64,000 nucleotides of DNA from an uncultured Tessaracoccus sp. (GTDB lineage: Bacteria; Actinomycetota; Actinomycetes; Propionibacteriales; Propionibacteriaceae): the NCBI RefSeq assembly GCF_947286155.1, contig NZ_CAMYPD010000001.1:1-64000 (forward strand), in the 5' to 3' direction. Each line of letters begins with the position of its first letter. Within the stretch, counting starts at the first letter, position 1. Below are positions 31,949-40,533 of this stretch, piece by piece. Position numbers and translations under genes: made by a program. The notes under the pieces were generated by a model. It was given only the letters and a program-made list of their open reading frames with translations, was not told the DNA's origin and ran no database searches.

Positions 31949-32112
31949 AGGAGGCCGGACGCATGGGGGGGGAGCGTCCGGCCTCGGCCACGCGTTTCCA
32001 GGTAGTTGATGGGGGGGAACTTACGTACCTTCAACTGCGTGGCGAATGAAACAATAGCTCGGAGGGGGGTCACTTCAAAGCCGAGATGGCAAATACACGC
32101 ATTTTCATTCGT
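31949..32112 (-). ncRNA. 6C-like small RNA (C-rich-loop RNA of actinobacteria)
   Basis: Read on the minus strand, three successive stem-loops each expose a run of cytosines: C6 (complement of G-run 32064-32069; stem 32058-32062/32081-32085), C7 (32011-32017; stem 32004-32009/32031-32036 extended by 31987-31993/32037-32043) and C8 (31965-31972; 12-bp stem 31951-31962/31974-31985). The 6C RNA of actinobacteria is defined by two hairpins with at least six loop cytosines. The third, strongest hairpin may double as terminator, followed by a pyrimidine-rich tail. No coding frame spans the region. Exact ends are not determined; an outer stem 32043-32051/32103-32111 suggests the 5' limit. In other actinobacteria C-rich loops are thought to pair with G-rich ribosome sites. 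Confidence 0.7.
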
Positions 32113-32317
32113 CGTAGGTTCGAGTGATCCTTTTCTTGCCCGGTTTGGTGTCCTGACTAGGCGACTTAATTGAAAAGTAGCGGATTATTCGAACCCGAAG
32201 TTGGCCTTGCTCTGGCCGAAGTGCATCGGTTTCTTGGCGCCGCACTCTTAACGCCGGGCACACCAAGCAGCTATCCACCAAAGCTTCGATCATCGACGAT
32301 GAAGCCCAGCAGCTGGC

Positions 32318-33991
32318 TCAGAGCACCTGCTTGAGATCAGGGTGAGCGAGGGAGTGCACGGCTCGCCGCGCCGCCGTCGGTGAAGTGGCAGCGAGCACGG
32401 CCTCCAACATCTCCTCACAGTCTGCGACGGTGTGCCGCGCCAGTGACGCACGAACCAGCGGCACCCGGGGCAGCGCCATCGACAGCGACTGCACCCCAGC
32501 CCCTACGGCCAGTAGCGCCAGGAGCGGGTCGCCACATGCCTCACCACACATGCCGATGGGTTTGCCCGCAGCCGCCCCCGCGTCGGCGGCGAGCTTCGTG
32601 AGCTGCCACAAGGCGGGTTGCCAGGCGTCGAGGAGGTCGGCGAGCCCACCGTTCAGGCGATCGGCAGCGAAGAGATACTGCGAGAGGTCGTTCGTGCCGA
32701 GCGATGCGAAATCGCAAGCCTCCAGCACGTGGCTCGCCTGCAACGCGGCGCTAGGTACTTCGAGCATCGCCCCGACGTGCGGGATCTCGACGCTGTGCGC
32801 GAGCTCGTAGAACCAGGCCGCCTCGGACGCAGTGGAGACCATCGGCGCCATCACCCATACATCGGTGCGCGTGATGCGGGCGGCCTGCGCGATCGCCGTG
32901 AGTTGATCGGTGATGATGCGGGGCATCACCCCATAGAGCCGCATCCCCCGCATCCCGAGCGCAGGGTTCTCGTCGATGCTGGTGGGGACGAAGGGAAGTG
33001 GCTTGTCAGCGCCAGAATCGAGCGTACGGATGACGATCTTGCGCCCCTGGAGCGCCTGGAAAATACGACGGTAGGTGTCGGTTTGCTCCTCCACACTCGG
33101 CGCCGTCTGCCGCCCCAGATACAGGAACTCGCTGCGAAACAAGCCCGTGCCCTCAACGTCGGAGCGGCCGGCAGCCATCGCGTCGGCAACCGTTCCCAGG
33201 TTCGCCAACAGCGCTACCGGCCTACCGTCTTTTGTGTGGCCCGGCCCCCCGTCCTGCTGCTCGAGCGCAGCGCGACGCTCCCCTTTGCGAGCCCACTCGT
33301 CGGTGTCGTCGTGGTTGGGATTGACCGCCACCTGCCCGACGGTGCCATCCACCGCCAGGAACGTGGCATCCACGTCAAGGATGCCGGCGCACTGCACGAC
33401 GGCGGGGATGCCGAGCTGCGAGGCCAGGATCGCCGTGTGCGACGTCGGTCCGCCCTGCTCGGTCACCACCGCCAGCACCATGTCGGAATCGAGGCCGACG
33501 GTGTCCGCCGGGGCGAGCTCCGTCGCGACGATCACCGCCGGCTCGGTGAGTTCCGGCAGGCCAGGCTCCGGGCGCCCGAGCAACCTGGCGTGTGCGCGAC
33601 GATGCACGTCGCGCAGGTCGGCCACCCGTTCCGCCATGTAGCCGCCCAGGCTGCTGAGCATCTGCGCAAAGTGGTCGATGGCACCCGCCAGAGCGCGGAG
33701 TCTGCCCTTGCCAGCCCGCAATTGCCGGCCCACCTCGTCGCTGATCGCTGGATCGCGGGCGATCATGGCAGTGGCGCGCAGCACGTCGGCCGAATCCGGT
33801 TCCGCGACGGACTCCGCGCGTTGCTCCATGCCGCGCGCAACCTCTTCCAGCGTCGCGACGATCAGCCGTTGCACCTCGTCGGGATCCGCTTCGACGGGCT
33901 CCGTCGCCGGAAGCTCGACCGCGTCGTGGTGCACGACGACGACACGGCCCTGCGCCAACCCAGGGCTGACCCCGATGCCGCTCAATCTCAT
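32318..33991 (-). CDS. ptsI: PTS enzyme I, phosphoenolpyruvate-protein phosphotransferase, 557 aa
   Basis: It takes phosphate from PEP onto a histidine and passes it to HPr for sugar uptake. The phosphohistidine domain has GGPTSHTAILASQLGIPAVV with His185; the PEP-binding barrel has GLFRSEFLYLGR, RTLDSGADKPLPF, NPALGMRGMRL, GAMLEVPSAA, FASLGTNDLSQY and the catalytic Cys in GKPIGMCGEACGDP. ATG 33991 is chosen; an in-frame GTG at 33997 also exists, and neither has a strong ribosome site. No ptsH adjoins it. Between its stop and the 6C RNA (about 32113-32317) I see no gene. Confidence 0.94.
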   Translation of the reverse strand: MRLSGIGVSPGLAQGRVVVVHHDAVELPATEPVEADPDEVQRLIVATLEEVARGMEQRAESVAEPDSADVLRATAMIARDPAISDEVGRQLRAGKGRLRALAGAIDHFAQMLSSLGGYMAERVADLRDVHRRAHARLLGRPEPGLPELTEPAVIVATELAPADTVGLDSDMVLAVVTEQGGPTSHTAILASQLGIPAVVQCAGILDVDATFLAVDGTVGQVAVNPNHDDTDEWARKGERRAALEQQDGGPGHTKDGRPVALLANLGTVADAMAAGRSDVEGTGLFRSEFLYLGRQTAPSVEEQTDTYRRIFQALQGRKIVIRTLDSGADKPLPFVPTSIDENPALGMRGMRLYGVMPRIITDQLTAIAQAARITRTDVWVMAPMVSTASEAAWFYELAHSVEIPHVGAMLEVPSAALQASHVLEACDFASLGTNDLSQYLFAADRLNGGLADLLDAWQPALWQLTKLAADAGAAAGKPIGMCGEACGDPLLALLAVGAGVQSLSMALPRVPLVRASLARHTVADCEEMLEAVLAATSPTAARRAVHSLAHPDLKQVL

Positions 33992-34197
33992 AGTCACAGA
34001 CTATGGTGCCGAGGGGGCACAACGACTCCGGCGTACCCAATGAATCGCCGCCTCGCTTGGTGCCCACCTTGCGGGGAGATCGTCGGGATGCGCACGCCTC
34101 GATATGCGCTTGCCCCCGAGGTATTGGTATTTTTGACTCGGCTCAATGTTGACTGCTCTCGTGGTGCGTCACGAAGGCAAGCTGAGAAAGGAAACAC

Positions 34198-34605
34198 ATG
34201 TCCCAGTACGGTCAGGACCCACAGGGAGACTACAACCAGCCGAACTACGGTTCGCAGCCGTACGGCCAGTCGCAGCAGGGCGGCTACGGCAGCTACCAGC
34301 AGCCCACCGGCATGCAGCAGTACGCCGCGTACGGGCAGCAGGCGGAGCACCCCCAGGCTCAGACGGTGCTCATCCTCGGCATCCTCGGTTTCTTTACTAG
34401 TATCACCGCGTTCATCGGCTGGTACATGGGCGGTCAGGCCAAGAAGGAGATTGAGGCCGGCGCTCCATACTGTTGGGATGGCAACCTCAAGACCGGCTAC
34501 CTCATCAGCAAGATCCTGTCGATCATCTCCATCGTCGCTTTGGCCTTCATCGTGCTCATGTTCATCCTCATGCTCGCAGGCCTGTTCGCGATGGGCAGCA
34601 TGTAA
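34198..34605 (+). CDS. DUF4190-like membrane protein with Gln/Tyr-rich N-terminus, 135 aa
   Basis: Residues 1-50 are a low-complexity Gln/Tyr/Gly/Ser tail (SQYGQDPQGDYNQPNYGSQ). They precede two membrane helices (TVLILGILGFFTSITAFIGWYMGG; IISIVALAFIVLMFILMLAGLF), with a charged connector (AKKEIEAGAPYCWDG). This layout is that of DUF4190-type proteins. Function unknown. AAAGGAA sits just upstream of the ATG. Confidence 0.7.
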   Translation: MSQYGQDPQGDYNQPNYGSQPYGQSQQGGYGSYQQPTGMQQYAAYGQQAEHPQAQTVLILGILGFFTSITAFIGWYMGGQAKKEIEAGAPYCWDGNLKTGYLISKILSIISIVALAFIVLMFILMLAGLFAMGSM

Positions 34606-34647
34606 GCACTAGGGCATCGTCGCCCAAGTCGAAGCGGTCGGCCAAAG

Positions 34648-35418
34648 CTACCGGATGAACACCGGTTGGTCTTTGGTCGACCGTTCTTCGTCATAGCGGT
34701 ATCCGAGCCCGTCGAACTGGGTGATGGCGCTCGCCGTGCGCACTCTGTTGCGCACGAGCCAGCCCGCCATCGCGCCGCGCGCCCGTTTGGCGTGGAACGA
34801 TACCACGCGGGGGGTGCCGTCGGGGGCGCGATCCTCGAAGCGTGGGCTGATGACCCGCCCGCCCAGGCGCTCGGGCTGGACTGCTTTGAAGTACTCGTTC
34901 GACGCCAGGTTGACCAGCATATTCGCGCCCGGTGAGGCGTCGAGATCGCGACGCAGCGCGTCGGTGATGCGGGTGCCCCACCACTCGTACAGATCGTCGC
35001 CGCGCATGGTGGAGAGCTTCGTGCCCATCTCGAGGCGGTAGGGCTGGATGAGGTCGAGCGGGCGCAGGATGCCGTACAGGCCCGAGAGGATGCGCAGTGT
35101 TTTCTGCGACTCGGTGAAGTCGCGCGCGTCGAAGCTGCAGGCCTCCAGCCCACGGTAGACGTCTCCGTCGAATGCGAGCACCGCGGGCTTCGCGTTGGAG
35201 CGGGTGTGCTCCGGCTCGTAGGCGCGGAAGCGCTCGACGTTGAGCGTCGCAATGTCTTCCGAGACGCTCATGAGCGCCTGGAGATCGTCGGCTGACTTCG
35301 CCCGCAGCACCTCGACGAGCCCGGACGTTTCACGAAGCATGCGCGGTTCGGAGTGCTTCTTCGTGCAGGATTTCGAATCGAAGTCGAGCGTCTTGGCGGG
35401 CGAGAGCACGGAAAGCAT
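34648..35418 (-). CDS. yaaA: YaaA-family (UPF0246) peroxide stress protein, 256 aa
   Basis: The beginning MLSVLSPAKTLDFDSKS and the blocks LAFDGDVYRGLEA, LRILSGLYGILRPLDLIQPYRLEMGTK and NLASNEYFKAV define the family. In E. coli YaaA lowers free intracellular iron during peroxide stress and has a DNA-binding fold. The length matches. It is convergent with the DUF4190 gene and 9 nt after it ends the ABC cassette begins (same strand). Confidence 0.9.
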   Translation of the reverse strand: MLSVLSPAKTLDFDSKSCTKKHSEPRMLRETSGLVEVLRAKSADDLQALMSVSEDIATLNVERFRAYEPEHTRSNAKPAVLAFDGDVYRGLEACSFDARDFTESQKTLRILSGLYGILRPLDLIQPYRLEMGTKLSTMRGDDLYEWWGTRITDALRRDLDASPGANMLVNLASNEYFKAVQPERLGGRVISPRFEDRAPDGTPRVVSFHAKRARGAMAGWLVRNRVRTASAITQFDGLGYRYDEERSTKDQPVFIR

Positions 35419-35427
35419 TCCCTCAGT

Positions 35428-36117
35428 CTATGCGTTGTGCTGTGGGCGTCGAAGCAAAGGGCGATTACGAAGCACATAGACCGCGATGCACACTGCAACG
35501 AAGGCACTGGTGCCCACGTAGTCGCTCCAATCGAGTGGTTCCACTCGATACCCGTGTTGGAGCAATGGGAAGTCATACTGGCCCTGAAGCAGGTACAGAC
35601 CGAGCAGCCACAGCAGGGACGTTGCCGGCCCAACGCTGGGCCCGATGACGGCGGTGGTCGCATAGGTGATGGCAATGACGGCCGCAGTCGTGGTTGCGCT
35701 GGTGGCCACCAGCGCAACCGGGGAGAGGAAGTCACGGTTCGCCCAGACGTACTCGGCTGCGATGTCAGGGGAGATATGCACGAACCAGTTGGAGACCTCC
35801 CACGTCAGGCGAGCGATGATGCCCATTACCGATGCCGCGATGATCACGAAGGCAGCGCCCAAAGCCTCGCGCAGCCAAATGCGACGCGGTGACTGCATGT
35901 CGAGCCACGAGAGACGTGGTGTGAGCGCATAGATTCCCACCGTTCCCACTAAGACCGGCAGCGCATCGATGATGGCCATGGGCCGAGGCTGGTCGACTTT
36001 CGACCAAGGCTCTGGGCCCAGTACAGGGATGTACCATCCGACGATGAGGATCACGAGCGCTGCTAGCCAAGTGATCAGCAGCACTGAGGGGACTCGGCCG
36101 CGAGTCCATCCGTTCAT
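35428..36117 (-). CDS. membrane protein of the ABC/secreted-protein cassette, 229 aa
   Basis: About six membrane helices (VLLITWLAALVILIVGWYI; AIIDALPVLVGTVGIYAL; GAAFVIIAASVMGIIARLTW; VALVATSATTTAAVIAITYA; LLWLLGLYLLQGQYDF; FVAVCIAVYVLRNR). ATG 36117 overlaps the preceding permease stop (ATGA), so it is the last gene of a coupled operon. No family recognised; it could be a second permease or an immunity-type membrane protein. Confidence 0.65.
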   Translation of the reverse strand: MNGWTRGRVPSVLLITWLAALVILIVGWYIPVLGPEPWSKVDQPRPMAIIDALPVLVGTVGIYALTPRLSWLDMQSPRRIWLREALGAAFVIIAASVMGIIARLTWEVSNWFVHISPDIAAEYVWANRDFLSPVALVATSATTTAAVIAITYATTAVIGPSVGPATSLLWLLGLYLLQGQYDFPLLQHGYRVEPLDWSDYVGTSAFVAVCIAVYVLRNRPLLRRPQHNA

Positions 36118-37430
36118 GGGAGGTCCTTGGTAGTCAGCGAGCATGTCCGAGCAGCAGGTGAGGTGGAAACGACCCAGCGCGCGAAGGCCTCATCCGTAAG
36201 GCTCGTGAAACGCTCCGAATATGGGGAAGCCATCGTTTCGCTCATGGCTTGCGTGAAGATGGCTTGGACGCTGTTGTTTGCCCGCGGTTTGGCTCGGCGC
36301 AAGAGTTCGGAATGGGCCGCATCGAGCACCGCAAGATGCTCTTCGGAGCCCTCGGGGCACAGTGCGCTGGGCATCAAGGCCGCGGTGCTGTTCCAGATCA
36401 CTTCGAGTTGGGCGGTGTGAACGCTGGTACGGCCCGGAGTGAGATGGATGGCTTGAGCCTGTCCAGGGCTGGGCGAGGCCTCAGTGAACAGCCAAGGGGA
36501 GGAAGGCCGCAGCACCTCGATGAAAGGAGTCAGTGCATCGATGAGAGCGGCCCGTTTGGGTTCCGAGACGGGATACAGACAGAGTTCGAAGCCATTGTGC
36601 CGGGTGCACCGTACTTCCTCGTTGGGATCATCCACGTACAGCAGCGGCATCTGGAAGGCGACCACGGCTGCGACGCTGACGGGCAGCAACCAAAGCAGGG
36701 CGGGCTTGAGCGTCTGCCACCGATGGGCTACTCGCCATCGCGCGCATGCAGCAGCAACAATGCAACCAACTAGCCACACCAGTGAATAGAAGAGGATACG
36801 CAATACCTCAGTCTGCCAGACTGGCATCTCGCCCAGACCCGCCCCCGCCAGTGACCAGAAGTAGCACAAGGACATGATCGACACCGGATGGTTGGTCAAT
36901 AGCTGGTCGTTGATGACATACGGTGGAACGAATATCCAAGCCATCAGTGACGCGGGAGTAAGAAGTAGGCCCAGTCGCGGTCCGACACACGCTGCGATAC
37001 CGCCTGCCACTGGGATCAAGGAGCACACTGCCACCAGCAGTGCCAGCAAAGCAAAGATGTCGCCGATCGTCCAGTGCTCCGCGGTGGCCAGCGCGATCGT
37101 CACAGGCAAAAGCATCGCAGCCAAGCCCACCCCGACCGCGGTGGAGATCTGCACCATCTGGCTGAACACGATGGATCCACGAGCGCGCGCCGGAGCTGCG
37201 CCCACGACCACGGAATCGGCGCGATGTGGCAGCATTGCCCACACCATCAGCCACCCCAGTGGAAGCGCCCACAAGGCGAGGCCACCTCTCACCGCGTCAG
37301 CCAGGTCCCGAAGGGTAGCAGGGTTGAGGGGATCGGTGAGCAGGGGCAACGTGAGTACCACTGTGATGGCAGCCGAACACAGTCCTACACTCGTGAGCTG
37401 CCAACGACGAAACGGAATCGTTGGGGACAA
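36114..37430 (-). CDS. ABC-2-like membrane permease with external domain, 438 aa
   Basis: At least six membrane helices occur in the first 280 residues (LTSVGLCSAAITVVLTLPLL, GLALWALPLGWLMVWAML, and others). A roughly 160-residue soluble domain follows (from YVDDPNEEVRCTRHNGFELC), probably outside, with cysteines that could pair. A TTG at 37430, right after the ATPase stop, has AGGAGG seven nt upstream and is my preferred start; ATG 37460 inside the ATPase end is an alternative. It must pair with the ATPase encoded just upstream. Family not recognised beyond an ABC-type exporter permease. Confidence 0.65.
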   Translation of the reverse strand: MSPTIPFRRWQLTSVGLCSAAITVVLTLPLLTDPLNPATLRDLADAVRGGLALWALPLGWLMVWAMLPHRADSVVVGAAPARARGSIVFSQMVQISTAVGVGLAAMLLPVTIALATAEHWTIGDIFALLALLVAVCSLIPVAGGIAACVGPRLGLLLTPASLMAWIFVPPYVINDQLLTNHPVSIMSLCYFWSLAGAGLGEMPVWQTEVLRILFYSLVWLVGCIVAAACARWRVAHRWQTLKPALLWLLPVSVAAVVAFQMPLLYVDDPNEEVRCTRHNGFELCLYPVSEPKRAALIDALTPFIEVLRPSSPWLFTEASPSPGQAQAIHLTPGRTSVHTAQLEVIWNSTAALMPSALCPEGSEEHLAVLDAAHSELLRRAKPRANNSVQAIFTQAMSETMASPYSERFTSLTDEAFARWVVSTSPAARTCSLTTKDLP

Positions 37431-37431
37431 A

Positions 37432-38184
37432 TCAGTCCCTCCTCGACGCCAAGACCGCATGGTAGCCAGCTTCCAACGAAGAGGCGTATGCAGCATCGGG
37501 GTCGGATCCAAGCTGCTCAAGACCTGCGATGGTGCCGTCGTATGTGATGCGGCCAGCATGCATGACGACAACCTGCGAGGCAGAACGAGTCAAGTCTTCG
37601 ACCAGATGAGTCGAGATCAAGATGATTGAATCACGACCCAGTTCGGTGATCATGGTGCGTAACTCGAATCGCTGTTGTGGATCAAGCCCGACGGTGGGCT
37701 CGTCGAGCAGCAGTACCGCAGGCCGGTGGACCATGGCGCACGCGATACCGAGCCGTTGTCGCATTCCTCCCGACAGCGATCGGGCCAACGAGCGTGCGCG
37801 GCCAGCCAAGTCGACTCGCTCGAGGATGTCGTTGGCCGCATCATGTGCCTCGGACCTGTCCAGTCCATGGGCCCATGCCGCGTACTCGACGTTGTGCCGG
37901 ACTGTGCTGAAGCCCATGACGTCGAAGCGTTGTGGCAGATATCCCAGCAGCGCGCGGGCCTGATCGGGCTCACGCGTGATGTCGAGGCCATCGAATGTGA
38001 CGGACCCAGTCTGGGGAACAAGAACGGTCGAAAGGACCTTCATCAGCGTTGACTTGCCGGCACCATTGGGGCCGAGCAAGCCGACGACGCCGCTGTGCAG
38101 CTGCAACGAGACATCGGTGAGCGCAGAGCGCCTGCCGTAGCGATGGGAGACACCCTGCAACTCGACCGTGGTGACGCGAGTCAA
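37432..38184 (-). CDS. ABC transporter ATP-binding protein, 250 aa
   Basis: Walker A GPNGAGKSTLMKVL (residues about 39-52), Q-loop YLPQRFDVMG, signature LSGGMRQRLGIA, Walker B VLLLDEPTVGLDP and the H-loop ISTHLVEDL are all intact. The resemblance is to exporter ATPases of the ABC-2 class. The likely TTG start at 38184 comes immediately after the TAG of the secreted-protein gene, with GGAG seven nt upstream, so translation is coupled. Confidence 0.88.
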   Translation of the reverse strand: MTRVTTVELQGVSHRYGRRSALTDVSLQLHSGVVGLLGPNGAGKSTLMKVLSTVLVPQTGSVTFDGLDITREPDQARALLGYLPQRFDVMGFSTVRHNVEYAAWAHGLDRSEAHDAANDILERVDLAGRARSLARSLSGGMRQRLGIACAMVHRPAVLLLDEPTVGLDPQQRFELRTMITELGRDSIILISTHLVEDLTRSASQVVVMHAGRITYDGTIAGLEQLGSDPDAAYASSLEAGYHAVLASRRD

Positions 38185-38580
38185 CTATTTGCTCCAAGGA
38201 ATGGTGGTGCGAGAACGGGCAGTCTGACCAGCGGCGGTCTTCGCATATGAGTAGAGTCCCCAGCCTTTTGCCTGCCTCTTATCGCGAGTCCAGTCCAACT
38301 GACCACGCCAGTTGATCGCGGTCTTGGAGGAGTGGACGAGTTCGCCATCAAACCAATTGGGTTGATCATGGTAGATGTAGATGTCGATCCTGGTTGCGCG
38401 GCCGGAGCAACCTGTACGCCCCGCCTTAGCAACCAAGTTCATTTCGCCAGTCTTCCTCGGCGTCTCTGCGAACGCAGTACAGCCTGAGCTTGTTGCCCCC
38501 ATGGCGGGCAACGCTATCGAGCCCAGCGACAAACAGAGCAACCCGATGACGGTTGCAGATAACTTCGTCGTGTATTTCAT
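38185..38580 (-). CDS. small secreted protein of unknown family with two cysteines, 131 aa
   Basis: A clear signal peptide (KYTTKL, hydrophobic core SATVIGLLCLSLGSIA, cleavage likely after ALPAMGA near residue 28) leaves a mature protein of about 100 residues. It holds two Cys (SSGC, RTGC) that could form one disulfide, several Trp/Tyr (IYIYHDQPNWFDG, INWRGQLDW, WGLYSYAK) and a basic character. It leads an operon with an ABC transporter. A bacteriocin-like or signalling role is possible: the gene plan recalls lactococcin 972-type loci, but I see no firm similarity. ATG 38580 is chosen over 38616 because the signal peptide then begins properly. Confidence 0.65.
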   Translation of the reverse strand: MKYTTKLSATVIGLLCLSLGSIALPAMGATSSGCTAFAETPRKTGEMNLVAKAGRTGCSGRATRIDIYIYHDQPNWFDGELVHSSKTAINWRGQLDWTRDKRQAKGWGLYSYAKTAAGQTARSRTTIPWSK

Positions 38581-38608
38581 GGTTTCCCCTTCCGTAAAGT
38601 GTGACGTC

Positions 38609-38664
38609 GTTGCCACGAAGCCATCATGGCATCCAATTGAGGGGGGGCAACACTACATGGCTTC
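38609..38664 (-). promoter_or_regulatory. C-rich-loop leader hairpin upstream of the secreted-protein operon
   Basis: On the minus strand an 8-bp stem (38617-38624/38657-38664) or an alternative 6-bp stem (38609-38614/38646-38651) encloses seven consecutive C (complement of 38641-38647). The two pairings exclude each other, so the leader could switch shape. It lies 29-84 nt upstream of the start codon. Confidence 0.4.
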
Positions 38665-38732
38665 CTCCGCGCAGGCGTTGTTGCTCATTCGGTCCGCTCT
38701 GTGACCCGCGGGGACCGCGTGTGGCCAGGCGG

Positions 38733-38807
38733 GACAGTTTTCGACTTCCAGATTGTGTTTTAGCCTCCACCGAGGCGAGTTTCGCAGTCTGGAAGTCGAA
38801 AACTGTC
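38733..38807. repeat. 20-bp perfect inverted repeat after the alkyl-DHAP-synthase-like gene
   Basis: Arms 38733-38752 (gacagttttcgacttccaga) and 38788-38807 pair exactly; a small 5-bp hairpin (38763-38767/38772-38776) lies in the loop. It starts 20 nt after the stop of the minus-strand gene, i.e. terminator position, and separates it from the next operon. Confidence 0.85.
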
Positions 38808-38826
38808 GTTTCGTGTCCGAGTTTCG

Positions 38827-40533
38827 TCAGTGGAGCGAGTTACTGGAGACGCCGGGCTCGCCGTCGTGGACGATCTTGCCGGGGTTCAGATTCTTGCCCG
38901 GGTCGATGCCCTCGAACAGCACCCGCTGCACGTGCACGCCTGCCGGCGAAATGTCCTGCTCCATCCACGGGCTGTGCTCTTCGCCCACGCCGTGGTGGTG
39001 CGACACCGTGCCGTGGTGATCCATGAACGCCTGCTGCACGGCCTGCTTGCACACGTCGTAGCTGTGCTCGGCCGTCTCCGTGTTGTCGTTGATGACGAAC
39101 GTGAAGTACTGACACGCACCTGCGTGGTACGAGTGCGATAGGTGGCAGAACACGGTGCCCTGACGCCCCGTCGTTTCCAGTGCCTTAAAGAAGGCCTTGC
39201 GGGTTTCGTCGTAGATTTCAACGGCCTTGCTCCACGGCGTGGTGGTCTCGGACACGTCGCAGATCAGGCCGCGGTCGAGCATGTAGTCGCGGATGTAGGG
39301 GGTGTCGTACTTCTTCTGGTCGTACATGCTGCCCGGGCCGGAGCCGACGCCGAAGCCGCCGTGCTTGCGCACGATCTTGCTGACGAGGCCCTTCTCATAG
39401 CGCACATGGTTGGGCGACCCCTCAAAGCCGACGAGACACATGGCGATCTGCTCCAGATCCCACTTCTTCACTTCCATGAACTTCTGCACGGCCTGGTTCG
39501 ACCACTTGGAGATCTTGGAGCTCGATTCCTTGCCGTTGGCCATGATGTACTGCGTCTCGATCGCGTCGGAGACGCGCGCCATCATCACGTCGGCGTCGGA
39601 CTCCACAATCTCCTGGCAAGCCTTGAGGCCGGCGTAGTAGTCGGGGAAGAAGTATGACTGAATCTCGCGTGCCTCGGGGATGCGGTGCACCTGCATCCAC
39701 GCCTCGGTGATGATGCCGAGGCGCCCCTCGGAGCCCAGCACCATCTCGCGCACGCTCGGGCCCGACGACGTCGACGGCAGCGGGCGCAGTTCCAGCACCT
39801 CGCCCGGCATCACCATGCGCAGGCCGCGCGTGATGTCGGCGATGTCGCCGTACTTGTCGGACTGCATGCCGGTGGAGCGCGTCGCAATCCAGCCGCCGAG
39901 GGTCGACCACACGAACGAGTCAGGCTGGTGACCCATCGTCCACCCCCGCGCGCCCAGCTGCTCTTCCATGTCAGGGCCAAATACACCGGCCTGGATGCGC
40001 GCGAGGCCGGACTCCTCGTCGATCTCCAGCACCTTGTTCAAACGCCCCATGTTGACGCTCACGACGGCGCGTTGCTCGTCGGGCTGCGCCTCCAGGGCGC
40101 CGACGATGTTCGAGCCGCCGCCGAACGGAATCAGCACGGCGTCCGCCTCGACGACGGTGTCCATGATCTGAATGATCTCGTCCTCGTCGGCGGGGTAGAG
40201 CACGACATCGGGGATGCGCCCCAAGTCGCCGCGACGGATGCGCATGAGGTCGCGTACGCCCTTGCCGTAGCAGTGCACGACGCGGGTCTCATCGTCGTCG
40301 TGGAGGTACTTCTCGCCGACGATCTTCCGCAGCTTTTCGCGCAGCGTGTCGTCGATCTGCGGCGCTGGCACGTCGAGGCTGGAGAAGTCAGGCTTCGCCG
40401 GGGTGGCGTCGTAGATGTCGAGGCCCACCATCTTCTTCACGAAGGAGCGGAACTTGGGCCGCCCCTCGTCGGAGTAGCCGAGGTGCTCTTCACCCCAACC
40501 CCACCACTTTTGCTGCTTGACGTCGTCAATCAT
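38827..40533 (-). CDS. FAD-linked oxidase of the alkyl-DHAP synthase (AGPS) type, 568 aa
   Basis: AGPS swaps the acyl chain of acyl-DHAP for a fatty alcohol, making the ether bond. The N-terminus WWGWGEEHLGYS matches the AGPS opening. The FAD_binding_4 domain follows (IPDVVLYPADEDEIIQI, PFGGGSNIVGALEA, MGHQPDSFVWSTLGGWIATRS, LGSEGRLGIITEAWM), and near residue 515 the GTVSHHHGVGEEHSPW segment carries the multi-His motif characteristic of AGPS. The end reads DPGKNLNPGKIV. It overlaps the acyltransferase gene by 4 nt. The family call is good; related D-lactate/glycolate oxidases lack the HHHG segment. Ether-lipid function is inferred. Confidence 0.82.
   Translation of the reverse strand: MIDDVKQQKWWGWGEEHLGYSDEGRPKFRSFVKKMVGLDIYDATPAKPDFSSLDVPAPQIDDTLREKLRKIVGEKYLHDDDETRVVHCYGKGVRDLMRIRRGDLGRIPDVVLYPADEDEIIQIMDTVVEADAVLIPFGGGSNIVGALEAQPDEQRAVVSVNMGRLNKVLEIDEESGLARIQAGVFGPDMEEQLGARGWTMGHQPDSFVWSTLGGWIATRSTGMQSDKYGDIADITRGLRMVMPGEVLELRPLPSTSSGPSVREMVLGSEGRLGIITEAWMQVHRIPEAREIQSYFFPDYYAGLKACQEIVESDADVMMARVSDAIETQYIMANGKESSSKISKWSNQAVQKFMEVKKWDLEQIAMCLVGFEGSPNHVRYEKGLVSKIVRKHGGFGVGSGPGSMYDQKKYDTPYIRDYMLDRGLICDVSETTTPWSKAVEIYDETRKAFFKALETTGRQGTVFCHLSHSYHAGACQYFTFVINDNTETAEHSYDVCKQAVQQAFMDHHGTVSHHHGVGEEHSPWMEQDISPAGVHVQRVLFEGIDPGKNLNPGKIVHDGEPGVSSNSLH

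Noticed and set aside
32105..32293. 62-aa open frame and a short CGAKKPMHFGQ-like peptide upstream of the 6C RNA
   Set aside because: No start signal, no family resemblance and interrupted by stops; more likely untranslated leader or decayed sequence.
38185..38580. Assigning the secreted protein to the lactococcin 972 family
   Set aside because: The gene arrangement is similar, but the mature sequence does not show the family pattern clearly enough.
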